NCBI GenBank assembly: GCA_035555795.1
Contig: DATMGE010000034.1
Coordinates: 20,538-84,537 of the forward strand
Length of the DNA stretch: 64,000 bases
Source: RCIO01 sp035555795
Lineage (GTDB): Bacteria; Pseudomonadota; Alphaproteobacteria; Rhizobiales; Rhizobiaceae
Direction of reading: 5' to 3'
Positions within the stretch are counted from its first letter, which is position 1; each line of letters begins with the position of its first letter. A program made the position numbers and the translations under genes. Below are positions 28,343 to 36,122 of the stretch, in pieces. The notes under the pieces are model-generated. The model worked only from the letters and a program-made list of their open reading frames with translations. It did not search any database and was not told the DNA's origin.

Positions 28343-29728
28343 ATGTCCCAGTCAGCCAAGCTGTTCTACCAGGCCGGTAGTGAATCTGAGACCCTTCATC
28401 GGCGGATCACGCCCACGGCCGACCAATTCACAGCTCAGAAAGATCGTTGGAACGATCTCGCCGACTTTCTCGTTATGCGGCTTACGAAGGACAGCGGCTA
28501 CTCCATCCGAACATGGCTTCAGGGATCCTACAAGTTTCGTACGCAGATCCGGCCTTGGGTAGTTGGCGCTGAGTTCGACATCGACCTCGGCATTTATTTC
28601 GAATGGAAGGGCGAGCCGGAGGATAGCGACTATACACCAGAGCAGCTGAAGGCGTTCGTTCAGAACGCGCTCGTCGACTACCAGGACGACGAGGACAACG
28701 AAGCGACCGGTGTCGCCAACCCGAAGGAGCGCTGCTGCCGGATCGCCTTCGCGCCGGACTTCCACATCGACATACCTTGCTACCATCTAGACAGCGTACG
28801 CGATGCCCGCAAGCTTGCAACGGAGACGATGGGCTGGGAGGTGAGTGATCCGAAGCAGATCTACGAATGGTTCAAGACCTGTCAGGATGATGTGCCGCGC
28901 AAGAAACTGCGCCGACTGATCCGCTATCTCAAGATGTGGGCGGCACTGCGGATTGAAGAGCCCAAACGTCCATCATCTATACTTCTGACCGTTCTGGCAG
29001 CAGAATCGTTCGACAACCTCGATCTGGACGCGGTCGTGGATGACGACGATATACTTGAAAAGGCAGCTACGCTGATCGCCGATCGCCTGGAGAGTGACCC
29101 TACCGTTCTGAACCCTGTGAACTCCCACGAGGACGTGAACAGGTTGGAAATGGAGGCCGTCACTATGCTGGTCGTGAAGCTGCGAGATCTAGCCACGCTC
29201 GGCGAGCGGGCGCGTCTCGCTGCCGACATATCCGCGGCGGCCGAGATCTGGAGCGAGGCCTTCGACCAGTTCTTCCCAATGCCGGAAGATACAGAGGAGG
29301 GTACGCAGGCCCTAGCGAAGAGCCAGGCAATCGCCGTCTACGCATATACCCCTGACATCATTGTTACGGCGATGCCGCGTGCCAATCACAACGTCATGCC
29401 GATCCAGGGCATCAATGAGATCCGGCCTGTGCCCAAGGACTGCGACATTACTTTCACCATTGCGAGACCGGACATGCTACCCGCTGGATGCACGCTGAAG
29501 TGGACAGTACGTAACCATGGTCGGGAAGCTGCGATAGAGAACGACATGGGCCATGTCGCAGGGTCCGGAACTTCGGTCGAACGTCACACCGCTTACAATG
29601 GCGATCACGCAATGGATCTGACGGTCTTTCTTGGCGGACGCCCAGTAGGGCGGCGCCGAGTCACTGTGACGGTTCGTGGCCCTGCCATACCGCCGCGAAA
29701 CCCGCCAAGACGCAGATATGGTCGCTGA
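28343..29728 (+). CDS. CD-NTase (cGAS/DncV-like nucleotidyltransferase) with C-terminal sensor-like domain
   Basis: 461 residues. The nucleotidyltransferase core shows the GS loop (LQGSYKFRTQI), the metal-binding DxD in EFDIDLGIYFEW and the third acidic residue in FHIDIPCYHLD. A helical OAS-like half follows (KKLRRLIRYLKMWAALR). Residues about 345-450 form a separate beta-rich domain (TFTIARPDML, LKWTVRNHGREA, VTVTVRG) matching the AGS-C sensor domain found on SMODS-type enzymes. It is expected to make a cyclic di- or trinucleotide on phage infection to activate the patatin effector upstream. The product nucleotide cannot be read from sequence. Confidence 0.85.
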   Translation: MSQSAKLFYQAGSESETLHRRITPTADQFTAQKDRWNDLADFLVMRLTKDSGYSIRTWLQGSYKFRTQIRPWVVGAEFDIDLGIYFEWKGEPEDSDYTPEQLKAFVQNALVDYQDDEDNEATGVANPKERCCRIAFAPDFHIDIPCYHLDSVRDARKLATETMGWEVSDPKQIYEWFKTCQDDVPRKKLRRLIRYLKMWAALRIEEPKRPSSILLTVLAAESFDNLDLDAVVDDDDILEKAATLIADRLESDPTVLNPVNSHEDVNRLEMEAVTMLVVKLRDLATLGERARLAADISAAAEIWSEAFDQFFPMPEDTEEGTQALAKSQAIAVYAYTPDIIVTAMPRANHNVMPIQGINEIRPVPKDCDITFTIARPDMLPAGCTLKWTVRNHGREAAIENDMGHVAGSGTSVERHTAYNGDHAMDLTVFLGGRPVGRRRVTVTVRGPAIPPRNPPRRRYGR

Positions 29729-29843
29729 TTCCCGAATGCCTTCAGCAGAAGTAAAAATGGACGCGGTTTCAACGAGGCTTTTGGACTCGCGGATTTTGTT
29801 GGAAGTAGTTACCTCGCGCTTCTCTGCCTAAGCCACGAGAACG

Positions 29844-31220
29844 TCACCGCTTCAAACTAACAAATACGCGATTGCGACCGCCATTTTTAGCTTCATAAAG
29901 GGCAGCGTCAGCGCGCTTTACCAGCTGGACAACGGTGTCAACTCGATCGAGTACCGAAGAAACGCCGATGCTGACGGTAACTTCAATTGTCTTAGACTCT
30001 TGGCCGACTACAAACGGCACTTGGGCAATTCTCGCACGAACGCTTTCTGCCACCATAGCGGCTGTCGTGCTGTCTGTATCGGGCATCACTACAACGAATT
30101 CGTCGCCACCGTAAACGCATGCAAGGTCAATGGTGCGCACGCGCTGTCGTAGCCGATGCGCGCACTCGCGCAGCACGTCGCCACCGGCATCGTGGCCATA
30201 GGTGTCGTTGACCGTCTTTAGGAGGTCGATATCCGTGATCATCACGGAAAGAGGGCGGCGGCGCGCCACGGCCCGGTCGAACAGCGTCTCCAGATGACTG
30301 TCGAGATAGCGGCGGTTGTGCAGGCCCGTCAGCGGGTCGGTCACCGCCATCTCGATCGTCTGGGTCACCGACGAGCGCAGATGGTCGTTATAGCGCTTGC
30401 GCTTCACCTGGGTTCGCAGCCGCGCCACCAGCTCCTGCGGATCGATCGGGCGCGTGAGGTAGTCGTTGATGCCGAGATCGAGGCCGCGGATGATGCGCTC
30501 CTCCTCCCCCTGGTCGGCCAGAAGCACGATCGGAATGAAGCGCGTATGGTCGAATGAGCGTAGCTGCGAACACAGCCGCAGCGGGTCGTAATCGGCGAAA
30601 CGCGATGACACGATCACGCATTCATAGGGCTTCTCGGCAGCCTCGAAGAAGGCGGCCTGCGGATCGGCCATCACCGTGAGGTCGACGCTGCCACGCAGCA
30701 TTTTAGCAATACGGTCGGAGGAAGCGGTGTTCTCGTCCACGAGCAGGACCAATGCCCGCTCGTCCGTCGACACCGCGCCCCGCGCCAGCAATTCCTCGAT
30801 GCCGATATTGCGCGTCGTGGAGGCGCGCAGGCGCAGCTCGTCGGTGAGCATCTTGAGCCGCACCAGGCTCTTCACCCGCGTCATCAGTTGCAGGTCGTTG
30901 ACCGGCTTGGTCAGGAAGTCGTCGGCGCCGGCCTCAAGCCCGCGAACGCGATCGGTGACCTGCTCCAGCGCCGTCACCATCACCACCGGAATATGCGAGC
31001 TGTTACGGTTCGACTTCAGTCGGCGGCAGATCTCGAAACCATCCATGCCCGGCATCATGACGTCGAGCAGCACGACATCCACCTTGCCGTTCTCGCAGGT
31101 CTCCAGCGCGTCCTGCCCATTGGTGGCGGTCAGCACGTCGAAATATTCGGCCAGCAGCCGCGCTTCGAGCAGCTTCACATTAGCAGGGCTTTTGTCGACG
31201 ACGAGGATGCGAGCTGTCAT
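29844..31220 (-). CDS. PleD-like response regulator diguanylate cyclase (REC-REC-GGDEF) with altered receiver
   Basis: 458 residues. ATG at 31220 gives MTARILVVDKSPANVKLLEA, aligned end to end with PleD. The first receiver has the phospho-acceptor Asp53 (VVLLDVMMPGMDG) and the Thr/Lys pair, but the second pocket Asp (PleD Asp10, CheY Asp13) is Lys. The second receiver is degenerate, as in PleD. The GGDEF domain has DIDLLKTVNDTYGHD, an intact active site YGGDEF and the inhibitory site RTID upstream. It makes cyclic di-GMP. The 3' part of the gene is visibly more AT-rich than the rest. It lies inside the island, not beside divK, so it is probably an extra, diverged copy. Confidence 0.85.
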   Translation of the reverse strand: MTARILVVDKSPANVKLLEARLLAEYFDVLTATNGQDALETCENGKVDVVLLDVMMPGMDGFEICRRLKSNRNSSHIPVVMVTALEQVTDRVRGLEAGADDFLTKPVNDLQLMTRVKSLVRLKMLTDELRLRASTTRNIGIEELLARGAVSTDERALVLLVDENTASSDRIAKMLRGSVDLTVMADPQAAFFEAAEKPYECVIVSSRFADYDPLRLCSQLRSFDHTRFIPIVLLADQGEEERIIRGLDLGINDYLTRPIDPQELVARLRTQVKRKRYNDHLRSSVTQTIEMAVTDPLTGLHNRRYLDSHLETLFDRAVARRRPLSVMITDIDLLKTVNDTYGHDAGGDVLRECAHRLRQRVRTIDLACVYGGDEFVVVMPDTDSTTAAMVAESVRARIAQVPFVVGQESKTIEVTVSIGVSSVLDRVDTVVQLVKRADAALYEAKNGGRNRVFVSLKR

Positions 31221-31332
31221 AGTGCGCTGAAAGTAGTGACTTGACTCGTTTATAGGAGGTAAGGAGGAGTAGCCGAAAGCTCTTTCTTGCTGGTCAGGAT
31301 ATAATATCTCTCGCACTTACGTGGATGTGATA

Positions 31333-32613
31333 ATGTATTTTTTATTTCTTACATTGCTATCTCTAGCATCATTGGCAGGCACCACGCAGGCTCAAAGCAC
31401 TCCGCCTTCCAACGATATGTTTTCGTCCCGCATTTTGATTTCACCCCCGTCTGAGGGTGCAGGGACTGTAACCGTTCCGGTTGAAACCAGAGGGGCAACG
31501 TCCGAGCCCGGGGAGCCGCAATATCTTGGCGGGAATCTCTACTCAGCAAGCGTATGGTATTCTTTCAAACCGCAAACTTCGGGGCAAATTCGAGTTCAGG
31601 TTCAATCATTTGATGCAATTTTAGCGGTTTTTGAAGGCGAGAGAATCGATGCATTGAAGCAAGTGTCAGAAACATCCACGCGATCAGTATCTACACACCA
31701 GCGTAGTGTGTTCTTGGATTTCAATGGGCTGTCTGGAACAGAGTATCAAATTTCCATCGTTTACAAGAATTCCGGAGTATCTAGATCAGGAAATTTGTCA
31801 ATAATGGGAGGTGGATACACAAATTATCCGCGCCTTGTTTCGGCTATTACGCCTAGCGCACGCACAGCTCCAGCATACGAGCCCACAACAGGCATGAATT
31901 ACACCACGGCATTTGCAACTATTATAAATGCCGGAAACGTGATAGCTAAGGGTTGCTCGATTTCAACGCCAAGCGGATTGCTTTATCCGGTGGAGGAGAC
32001 GTCTCTCGTATTCTTTGCAGAAAGAATTATGCCAGATCTGAATCTCGGACAGACAAACGAGAATTTTGATCTTGAACCAGGAGAGTCAAAATTCTTTTTA
32101 GTTCTTTTAAAGAATATTCACAGCGGGCGAAACTTCCCCGTCTTTACATGCTCAAATTCATTGCCGGCGCCTCAATACGAGGCAGTAAATTCTTTTGATT
32201 TCACCTATGTAAATGGTCTGTCCGTCGACATTATTGCTTCAGCCGTTACTCCTAGTCGCGATGGTATGTTGACCATTCCACTCCAGGGTGGAAATGTCTT
32301 TGCGCTAGCCGGATTAAATCTCGGCGCAAGTGCGCCAGTTTCCGTCTTTGTTAGGAGGACAGCAGCAGCAAAAGGAATCTTGAATCTGTCGATATGTCAA
32401 ACAAATAGCAGCGGTGATTGTATTATGCCGCCGGTTGGAGATGGACTGACTATTCAGGCTGATTCGAATCAGATAATTACACTTGCTGGATTCGCTCAGA
32501 TGGGGGCGGAGCCTGTTTCATATGACCCTGCTAACAACAGGATCGTGGTAGACTTCATATCTGGCGGGCTCGTTGCTGGATCAGCTAGTATCGCATATCA
32601 AGTAGGACCTTGA
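31333..32613 (+). CDS. AT-rich exported protein of unknown function
   Basis: 426 residues from ATG at 31333 (GTG at 31321 is also possible; neither has a strong ribosome site). Signal peptide MYFLFLTLLSLASLAGTTQA, then a Ser/Thr-rich beta protein. Residues about 30-160 resemble a pre-peptidase-type (PPC) sandwich (YSASVWYSFKPQTSGQIRVQ), followed by further strand-rich repeats without helices. Base composition is far more AT-rich than its neighbours, and codon use is clearly foreign. It is likely a surface or periplasmic binding protein; no catalytic motif is seen. Confidence 0.6.
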   Translation: MYFLFLTLLSLASLAGTTQAQSTPPSNDMFSSRILISPPSEGAGTVTVPVETRGATSEPGEPQYLGGNLYSASVWYSFKPQTSGQIRVQVQSFDAILAVFEGERIDALKQVSETSTRSVSTHQRSVFLDFNGLSGTEYQISIVYKNSGVSRSGNLSIMGGGYTNYPRLVSAITPSARTAPAYEPTTGMNYTTAFATIINAGNVIAKGCSISTPSGLLYPVEETSLVFFAERIMPDLNLGQTNENFDLEPGESKFFLVLLKNIHSGRNFPVFTCSNSLPAPQYEAVNSFDFTYVNGLSVDIIASAVTPSRDGMLTIPLQGGNVFALAGLNLGASAPVSVFVRRTAAAKGILNLSICQTNSSGDCIMPPVGDGLTIQADSNQIITLAGFAQMGAEPVSYDPANNRIVVDFISGGLVAGSASIAYQVGP

Positions 32614-32625
32614 TCATCCGTTTAA

Positions 32626-34086
32626 CTATACGGCTACCGCTAGCAAGACTGCGGCCACCGCCAGCGCCACAATCGCCTTCCACCCCGCATTCGGATCGCC
32701 CCTCCGCCGCTCCACGCTTGGCGCCGGCGTGAAATCAGGCAGGAACTGGGCATAGTCGCCCGGCTTCCACTCCTCCTCCGACCACGCGATTGCCGGCAAG
32801 CCGCGCTCCGCCCGCATCCTGTCGATGAACGATCGATTGGCCTCGCTCGAGGCCTTCGTTGCCGCATACTTCTGCCGCAGCTGCGACTGATCGATGAGCG
32901 CCTTGCGCTCCAGCTCCGATATCGGCCCGATCTGCCCGGCGGGCGGATAGATCATCACGCGCTCTACCGGCGACGGCGTGCCGTCAGCGGACAGGACCGA
33001 CACCAGGGCCTCGCCGATGGCCATGCTGGTAATCGCCGCACGCGCATTGACCTGCGGGTTTGGTCGGAAGGCATCCGCCGCAGCACGGACGCGCGCCTGG
33101 TCGCGGACAGTGAAAGCGCGCAGGGCGTGCTGAATCCTCGTGCCAAGCTGAGCCAGGACAGTTTCCGGCACGTCCTGCGGGGTCTGTGTGACGAAGAACA
33201 CACCGACGCCCTTGGAGCGCACGAGCCGGACCAGCCGTTCGATCTGCTGGAGCAGAGGCTTGGGGGCATCGCGGAAAAGCAAATGCGCCTCGTCAAAGAA
33301 AAACACCAGCTTGGGCTTGTCCAGGTCGCCGGCCTCCGGCAGGGCGCGGAAAAGCTCGGTGAGCAGCCACAGCAGGAATGTGGCGTAGAGCTTGGGCGCT
33401 TCCATCAGGTCGTCGGCATGCAGCAGATTGACGACGCCGCGGCCGTCCTCGGTGCGGATGAAATCCTGCACATTGAACGCCGGTTCGCCGAAAAGATGGT
33501 GCCCGCCCTGGGCTTCCAGCGCCAGGATATTGCGCTGGATTGCGGCGATGGACGACGCGGTGATATTGCCGTAGCGCTTGCAAACTTCCTCGCGAAATTC
33601 CATCATGTCATTGAGCGCCCAGCGAAGATCGTCGAGTGTCAACAGGAAGTCCTGTTCGTCGCGAGCTTTGCGGAAGGCGATCGCCAGCGTTCCATATTGA
33701 GTTTCGTTCAGCCGCAGCATGCTTGCCAGGAGCTCAGGGCCTAGCGCGTGAACGCTGGTGCGGATCGGCAGGCCGTGCACGCCGAAAATATCCCAAAAGC
33801 AAGCCGGGCAGCTATCCGGCGTCCACGGGGACAAGAGCGATTCGGCGCGGGATGCCGCCTTGCCTTGCGGGTCGCCTTTTGCGGCGATGCCTGACAGGTC
33901 GCCTTTCACGTCGGCGGCGAACACGGGCACGCCGGCGCGGCTGAATTCCTCGGCGAGGCGCTGCAGCGTGACGGTTTTGCCGGTGCCTGTGGCGCCGGTC
34001 ACCAGCCCGTGGCGATTGCCGAGGGCCAGCGGTAGGGAAATATCCCTGCCGTCGACGGTGCGGCCTATTGCGATGGCGGTGTTCAT
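32626..34086 (-). CDS. HerA-like ATPase (DUF853/YjgR family)
   Basis: 486 residues. Walker A GATGTGKT near residue 32, Walker B KLVFFFDEAHLLF and the sensor region GVGVFFVTQTPQDVP identify the HerA/FtsK-like YjgR group. The C-terminus ends in a hydrophobic stretch (IVALAVAAVLLAVAV) that could anchor it. HerA ATPases are DNA translocases that often pair with a nuclease in DNA repair or defence, but no nuclease is seen next to it. Its start overlaps the stop of the gene upstream by ATGA, so it is the last gene of the leftward cluster. Confidence 0.88.
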   Translation of the reverse strand: MNTAIAIGRTVDGRDISLPLALGNRHGLVTGATGTGKTVTLQRLAEEFSRAGVPVFAADVKGDLSGIAAKGDPQGKAASRAESLLSPWTPDSCPACFWDIFGVHGLPIRTSVHALGPELLASMLRLNETQYGTLAIAFRKARDEQDFLLTLDDLRWALNDMMEFREEVCKRYGNITASSIAAIQRNILALEAQGGHHLFGEPAFNVQDFIRTEDGRGVVNLLHADDLMEAPKLYATFLLWLLTELFRALPEAGDLDKPKLVFFFDEAHLLFRDAPKPLLQQIERLVRLVRSKGVGVFFVTQTPQDVPETVLAQLGTRIQHALRAFTVRDQARVRAAADAFRPNPQVNARAAITSMAIGEALVSVLSADGTPSPVERVMIYPPAGQIGPISELERKALIDQSQLRQKYAATKASSEANRSFIDRMRAERGLPAIAWSEEEWKPGDYAQFLPDFTPAPSVERRRGDPNAGWKAIVALAVAAVLLAVAV

Positions 34087-34544
34087 TCGCCCGTCCTCGC
34101 GACCACATTCTGCAAGGCAACGGGGAGTTGGGAGTAATAGAATTTCATTTTCTCGCTATCGTGCCTGGCATAGCCGGCATGATTGCCTTTCTCAGAACAG
34201 AATAAGTGATAGTGAGAGCGTGGCTCACCGCAGCCGAACTTCCATCCGTCGGCTCCGCGCGACCACTCGAGATCGGCTTTGTAGCCCTCGACCCGGACAA
34301 CGTGGCCCGTGCACCGCTTGCCGCTGGCGTAAGTGAAGGGGCACGGAACGCGATCGGCGATCGCACGATATTCACGCGCCGCCGCCTGGAATTCCTCCAG
34401 CGACACCTCGCGGCCGGTCGGGTTCTCGTGTTGTGACAGGGAAAACTTGTCCCCGTCGGTGACGTGGAAATCCTCGCCAAAACGCTCGACCATGAAAGCG
34501 AGCTCGGACATTTCGGAAGGATTGGCGACGTGATGTGTGGTCAT
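34083..34544 (-). CDS. Hypothetical protein coupled to the HerA-like gene
   Basis: 153 residues with a ribosome site AAGGTG about 8 bases before ATG. It contains CxxH/Cys-rich elements (CPFTYASGKRCTGHVV and FGCGEPRSHYHLFCSEKGNH) whose Cys/His spacing suggests two small metal-binding knuckles. No family is recognised. The ATGA overlap with the HerA-like gene implies coupled translation and perhaps a joint role. Confidence 0.6.
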   Translation of the reverse strand: MTTHHVANPSEMSELAFMVERFGEDFHVTDGDKFSLSQHENPTGREVSLEEFQAAAREYRAIADRVPCPFTYASGKRCTGHVVRVEGYKADLEWSRGADGWKFGCGEPRSHYHLFCSEKGNHAGYARHDSEKMKFYYSQLPVALQNVVARTGE

Positions 34545-34558
34545 TTCATTTCACCTTT

Positions 34559-34810
34559 TCAATTTGCTGCTGGATTGGGAGTCAGCTCGTCGGACAAGTG
34601 GCCGGTGAACACGGCCAGCACGGCGAACGATTCCGGGGTCGGAGTGCTGAACGGCTCCGCATAATCCGCGCTGGCGAGGTGCTGCGCGGTGTGGAAAGCG
34701 CCTTCCGGCGTCGTGGCTTCGACGTGGTAGAGCGCCGACCAGTCGAAGGGGGACGGCGCGCTGGCGCGCACCGCGGATGGTTTCAGGAGGAGGAGGCTGT
34801 AAGCGGTCAT
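34559..34810 (-). CDS. Small hypothetical protein
   Basis: 83 residues, MTAYSLLLLKPSAVRASAPS, with a short DWSALYHVEATTPEGAFHTA segment. The start overlaps the upstream stop by ATGA (34807-34810). It is soluble, of unknown function, and one of a run of tiny coupled genes typical of phage early regions. Confidence 0.5.
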   Translation of the reverse strand: MTAYSLLLLKPSAVRASAPSPFDWSALYHVEATTPEGAFHTAQHLASADYAEPFSTPTPESFAVLAVFTGHLSDELTPNPAAN

Positions 34811-34917
34811 GGTGCGAACCCCACGGCCATCGCCCCAATTCCGGCGATGATGACCAGCACAGCGGCGAATTCGGCGGTGACGGCCAGGGCCTCGAGAAGG
34901 ACAGCGCGGAAGGTCAT
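34807..34917 (-). CDS. Small membrane peptide in the coupled run
   Basis: 36 residues, MTFRAVLLEALAVTAEFAAV followed by LVIIAGIGAMAVGFAP: a single hydrophobic helix. The ATG at 34917 overlaps the upstream gene's stop by ATGA (34914-34917), and its own stop overlaps the next start by ATGA. This arrangement, rather than any family match, supports it. A longer form from 35010 is possible. Confidence 0.45.
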   Translation of the reverse strand: MTFRAVLLEALAVTAEFAAVLVIIAGIGAMAVGFAP

Positions 34918-35126
34918 GGCCATGGGCGACCCAGGCGGGTCGTGCATTGACCGGCGCTGCGGTTGACCTTGCCGCTCCAACGCACAGGGAACCGCGTACA
35001 AGCCAGCCATTCGTCATCGGACATCCCGAGCCGGTTCGGAAATGTGGCCAGAGCCCATGCGCGATCGGCAGCATTGAGGTCGGAGCCCATTCTAATCCTG
35101 CGGGCTTTCAAGCTCTTGGCGGTCAT
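34914..35126 (-). CDS. Small hypothetical protein in the coupled run
   Basis: 70 residues, MTAKSLKARRIRMGSDLNAA, containing ADRAWALATFPNRLGMSDDE, a short helical segment. The start overlaps the upstream stop by ATGA (35123-35126). A shorter form from the second Met (MGSDLN) is possible. The basic C-terminus suggests nucleic-acid contact. Function is unknown. Confidence 0.5.
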   Translation of the reverse strand: MTAKSLKARRIRMGSDLNAADRAWALATFPNRLGMSDDEWLACTRFPVRWSGKVNRSAGQCTTRLGRPWP

Positions 35127-35443
35127 CTACCCGCCTCCAGCTTCGCGCCGCGCTGCTGAAAATGAATTTCGGCTTCCGGTGCGACCTCATGCACCATGGC
35201 GATGGCGGCGGAAGGCGAGGGCGCTTCGATGTAGGCACAAAGCTCGCCATCGGCGGGATAGACCGCAAATACGTGGCTGTGGCCCCAATATGCGCCGCCG
35301 CGATCATAGAAGCCGTCCCCGCCGCAATGCTGGATATAGAGCGGCCGCTCGCACCAATCGGCGAGCTGGTCGAAGTTGTCGCCGTGGCGGCCCATGGGTG
35401 CGCCGTATTTCGCGTTGACGCGAATGAACGGATCGAAGGTCAT
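35123..35443 (-). CDS. Small hypothetical protein in the coupled run
   Basis: 106 residues from ATG at 35443 with a GGAGGG ribosome site. Sequence MTFDPFIRVNAKYGAPMGRH, then an aromatic Gly-rich centre (GGDGFYDRGGAYWGHSHVFA) and a C-terminal segment EAEIHFQQRGAKLEAGR. No family is recognised. It lies 4 bases after the upstream gene's stop. Confidence 0.55.
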   Translation of the reverse strand: MTFDPFIRVNAKYGAPMGRHGDNFDQLADWCERPLYIQHCGGDGFYDRGGAYWGHSHVFAVYPADGELCAYIEAPSPSAAIAMVHEVAPEAEIHFQQRGAKLEAGR

Positions 35444-35447
35444 CGAC

Positions 35448-35705
35448 TCAACCCTCCGCCGTGAAGCAGGAAGCGGTGTCCGCGCACACAAACACATAGC
35501 CGGCGCCAGGAAGCCCGCCGCCATGCCATTCGCCGCCCCATCCGAGCTTCTCGACCAGCGCGCGAGCAGCAGCGGTGTGGTTGCGTTCGATACCGTGAGC
35601 GTGGTTCCAGGGCACGGAAACGGAACCCGCATCGGCGCGGGCTGTCACGCGAGCGCCGCGGGTGTTGGTGGGGCTGTGGAATTTTGTGGTGATGGCCTGT
35701 CGCAT
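35448..35705 (-). CDS. Small conserved phage-type hypothetical protein
   Basis: 85 residues with an AAGGA site 8 bases upstream. It contains KFHSPTNTRGARVTARADAG and NHAHGIERNHTAAARALVEK, a pattern I recall from small proteins in many proteobacterial prophages and islands. It probably adopts a small beta sheet with one helix. Function is unknown. It is the first gene of the overlapping run. Confidence 0.6.
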   Translation of the reverse strand: MRQAITTKFHSPTNTRGARVTARADAGSVSVPWNHAHGIERNHTAAARALVEKLGWGGEWHGGGLPGAGYVFVCADTASCFTAEG

Positions 35706-35849
35706 GGGGAAATCCTTTCGGACATGGCTTCGCCGGTCGCGCGGATACGCGTTGTCGACGATGGGAGTGAGGGAGGCACCGCCCGGCGCCCGTTTCGCAT
35801 GATCGCGGGTCGGGCCGGTTTGCTTTCGGACCGGGCGGAACTGGTGAAC

Positions 35850-36122
35850 TTAGCGGCTGGAGACCAGGTGCAAGTTAGCGACCAGCGTGTTGACTTCCGC
35901 GCCAATGCCGACGGCCTTGAAGCGCGTGCCGTCTTTCAGCGCGGCAGGCATGGCGTTTGTGGCGCATGCGGCCTGGAGCTTGTCAGACTTCACGAAAGGC
36001 GAAGCGCAAACGGCTTCGAAGGACGCGGCCAGAGCCGGCTGCTCGGATGCGAATGCCGGTGCCGTGAGCGCTATGGCGCTGGCGACAACTGCCGAGGAAA
36101 TGGTAGGTATGAAAGTAGCCAC
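35850..36122 (-). CDS. Small exported protein
   Basis: 90 residues from a GTG at 36122, with a GGGG ribosome site 8 bases upstream. Signal peptide ATFIPTISSAVVASAIALTA (cleavage after AFA) and a short mature part with two Cys (EAVCASPF, LQAACATN) that could form a disulfide. The 144 bases to the next gene are non-coding. Function is unknown; a longer start at 36200 is less likely. Confidence 0.5.
   Translation of the reverse strand: MATFIPTISSAVVASAIALTAPAFASEQPALAASFEAVCASPFVKSDKLQAACATNAMPAALKDGTRFKAVGIGAEVNTLVANLHLVSSR

Noticed and set aside
29844..31220. PleD-like gene as core chromosome between two separate islands
   Set aside because: No third copy of the 47-bp att sequence is seen between 16187 and 42254, and divK is not adjacent; but a decayed junction cannot be excluded.
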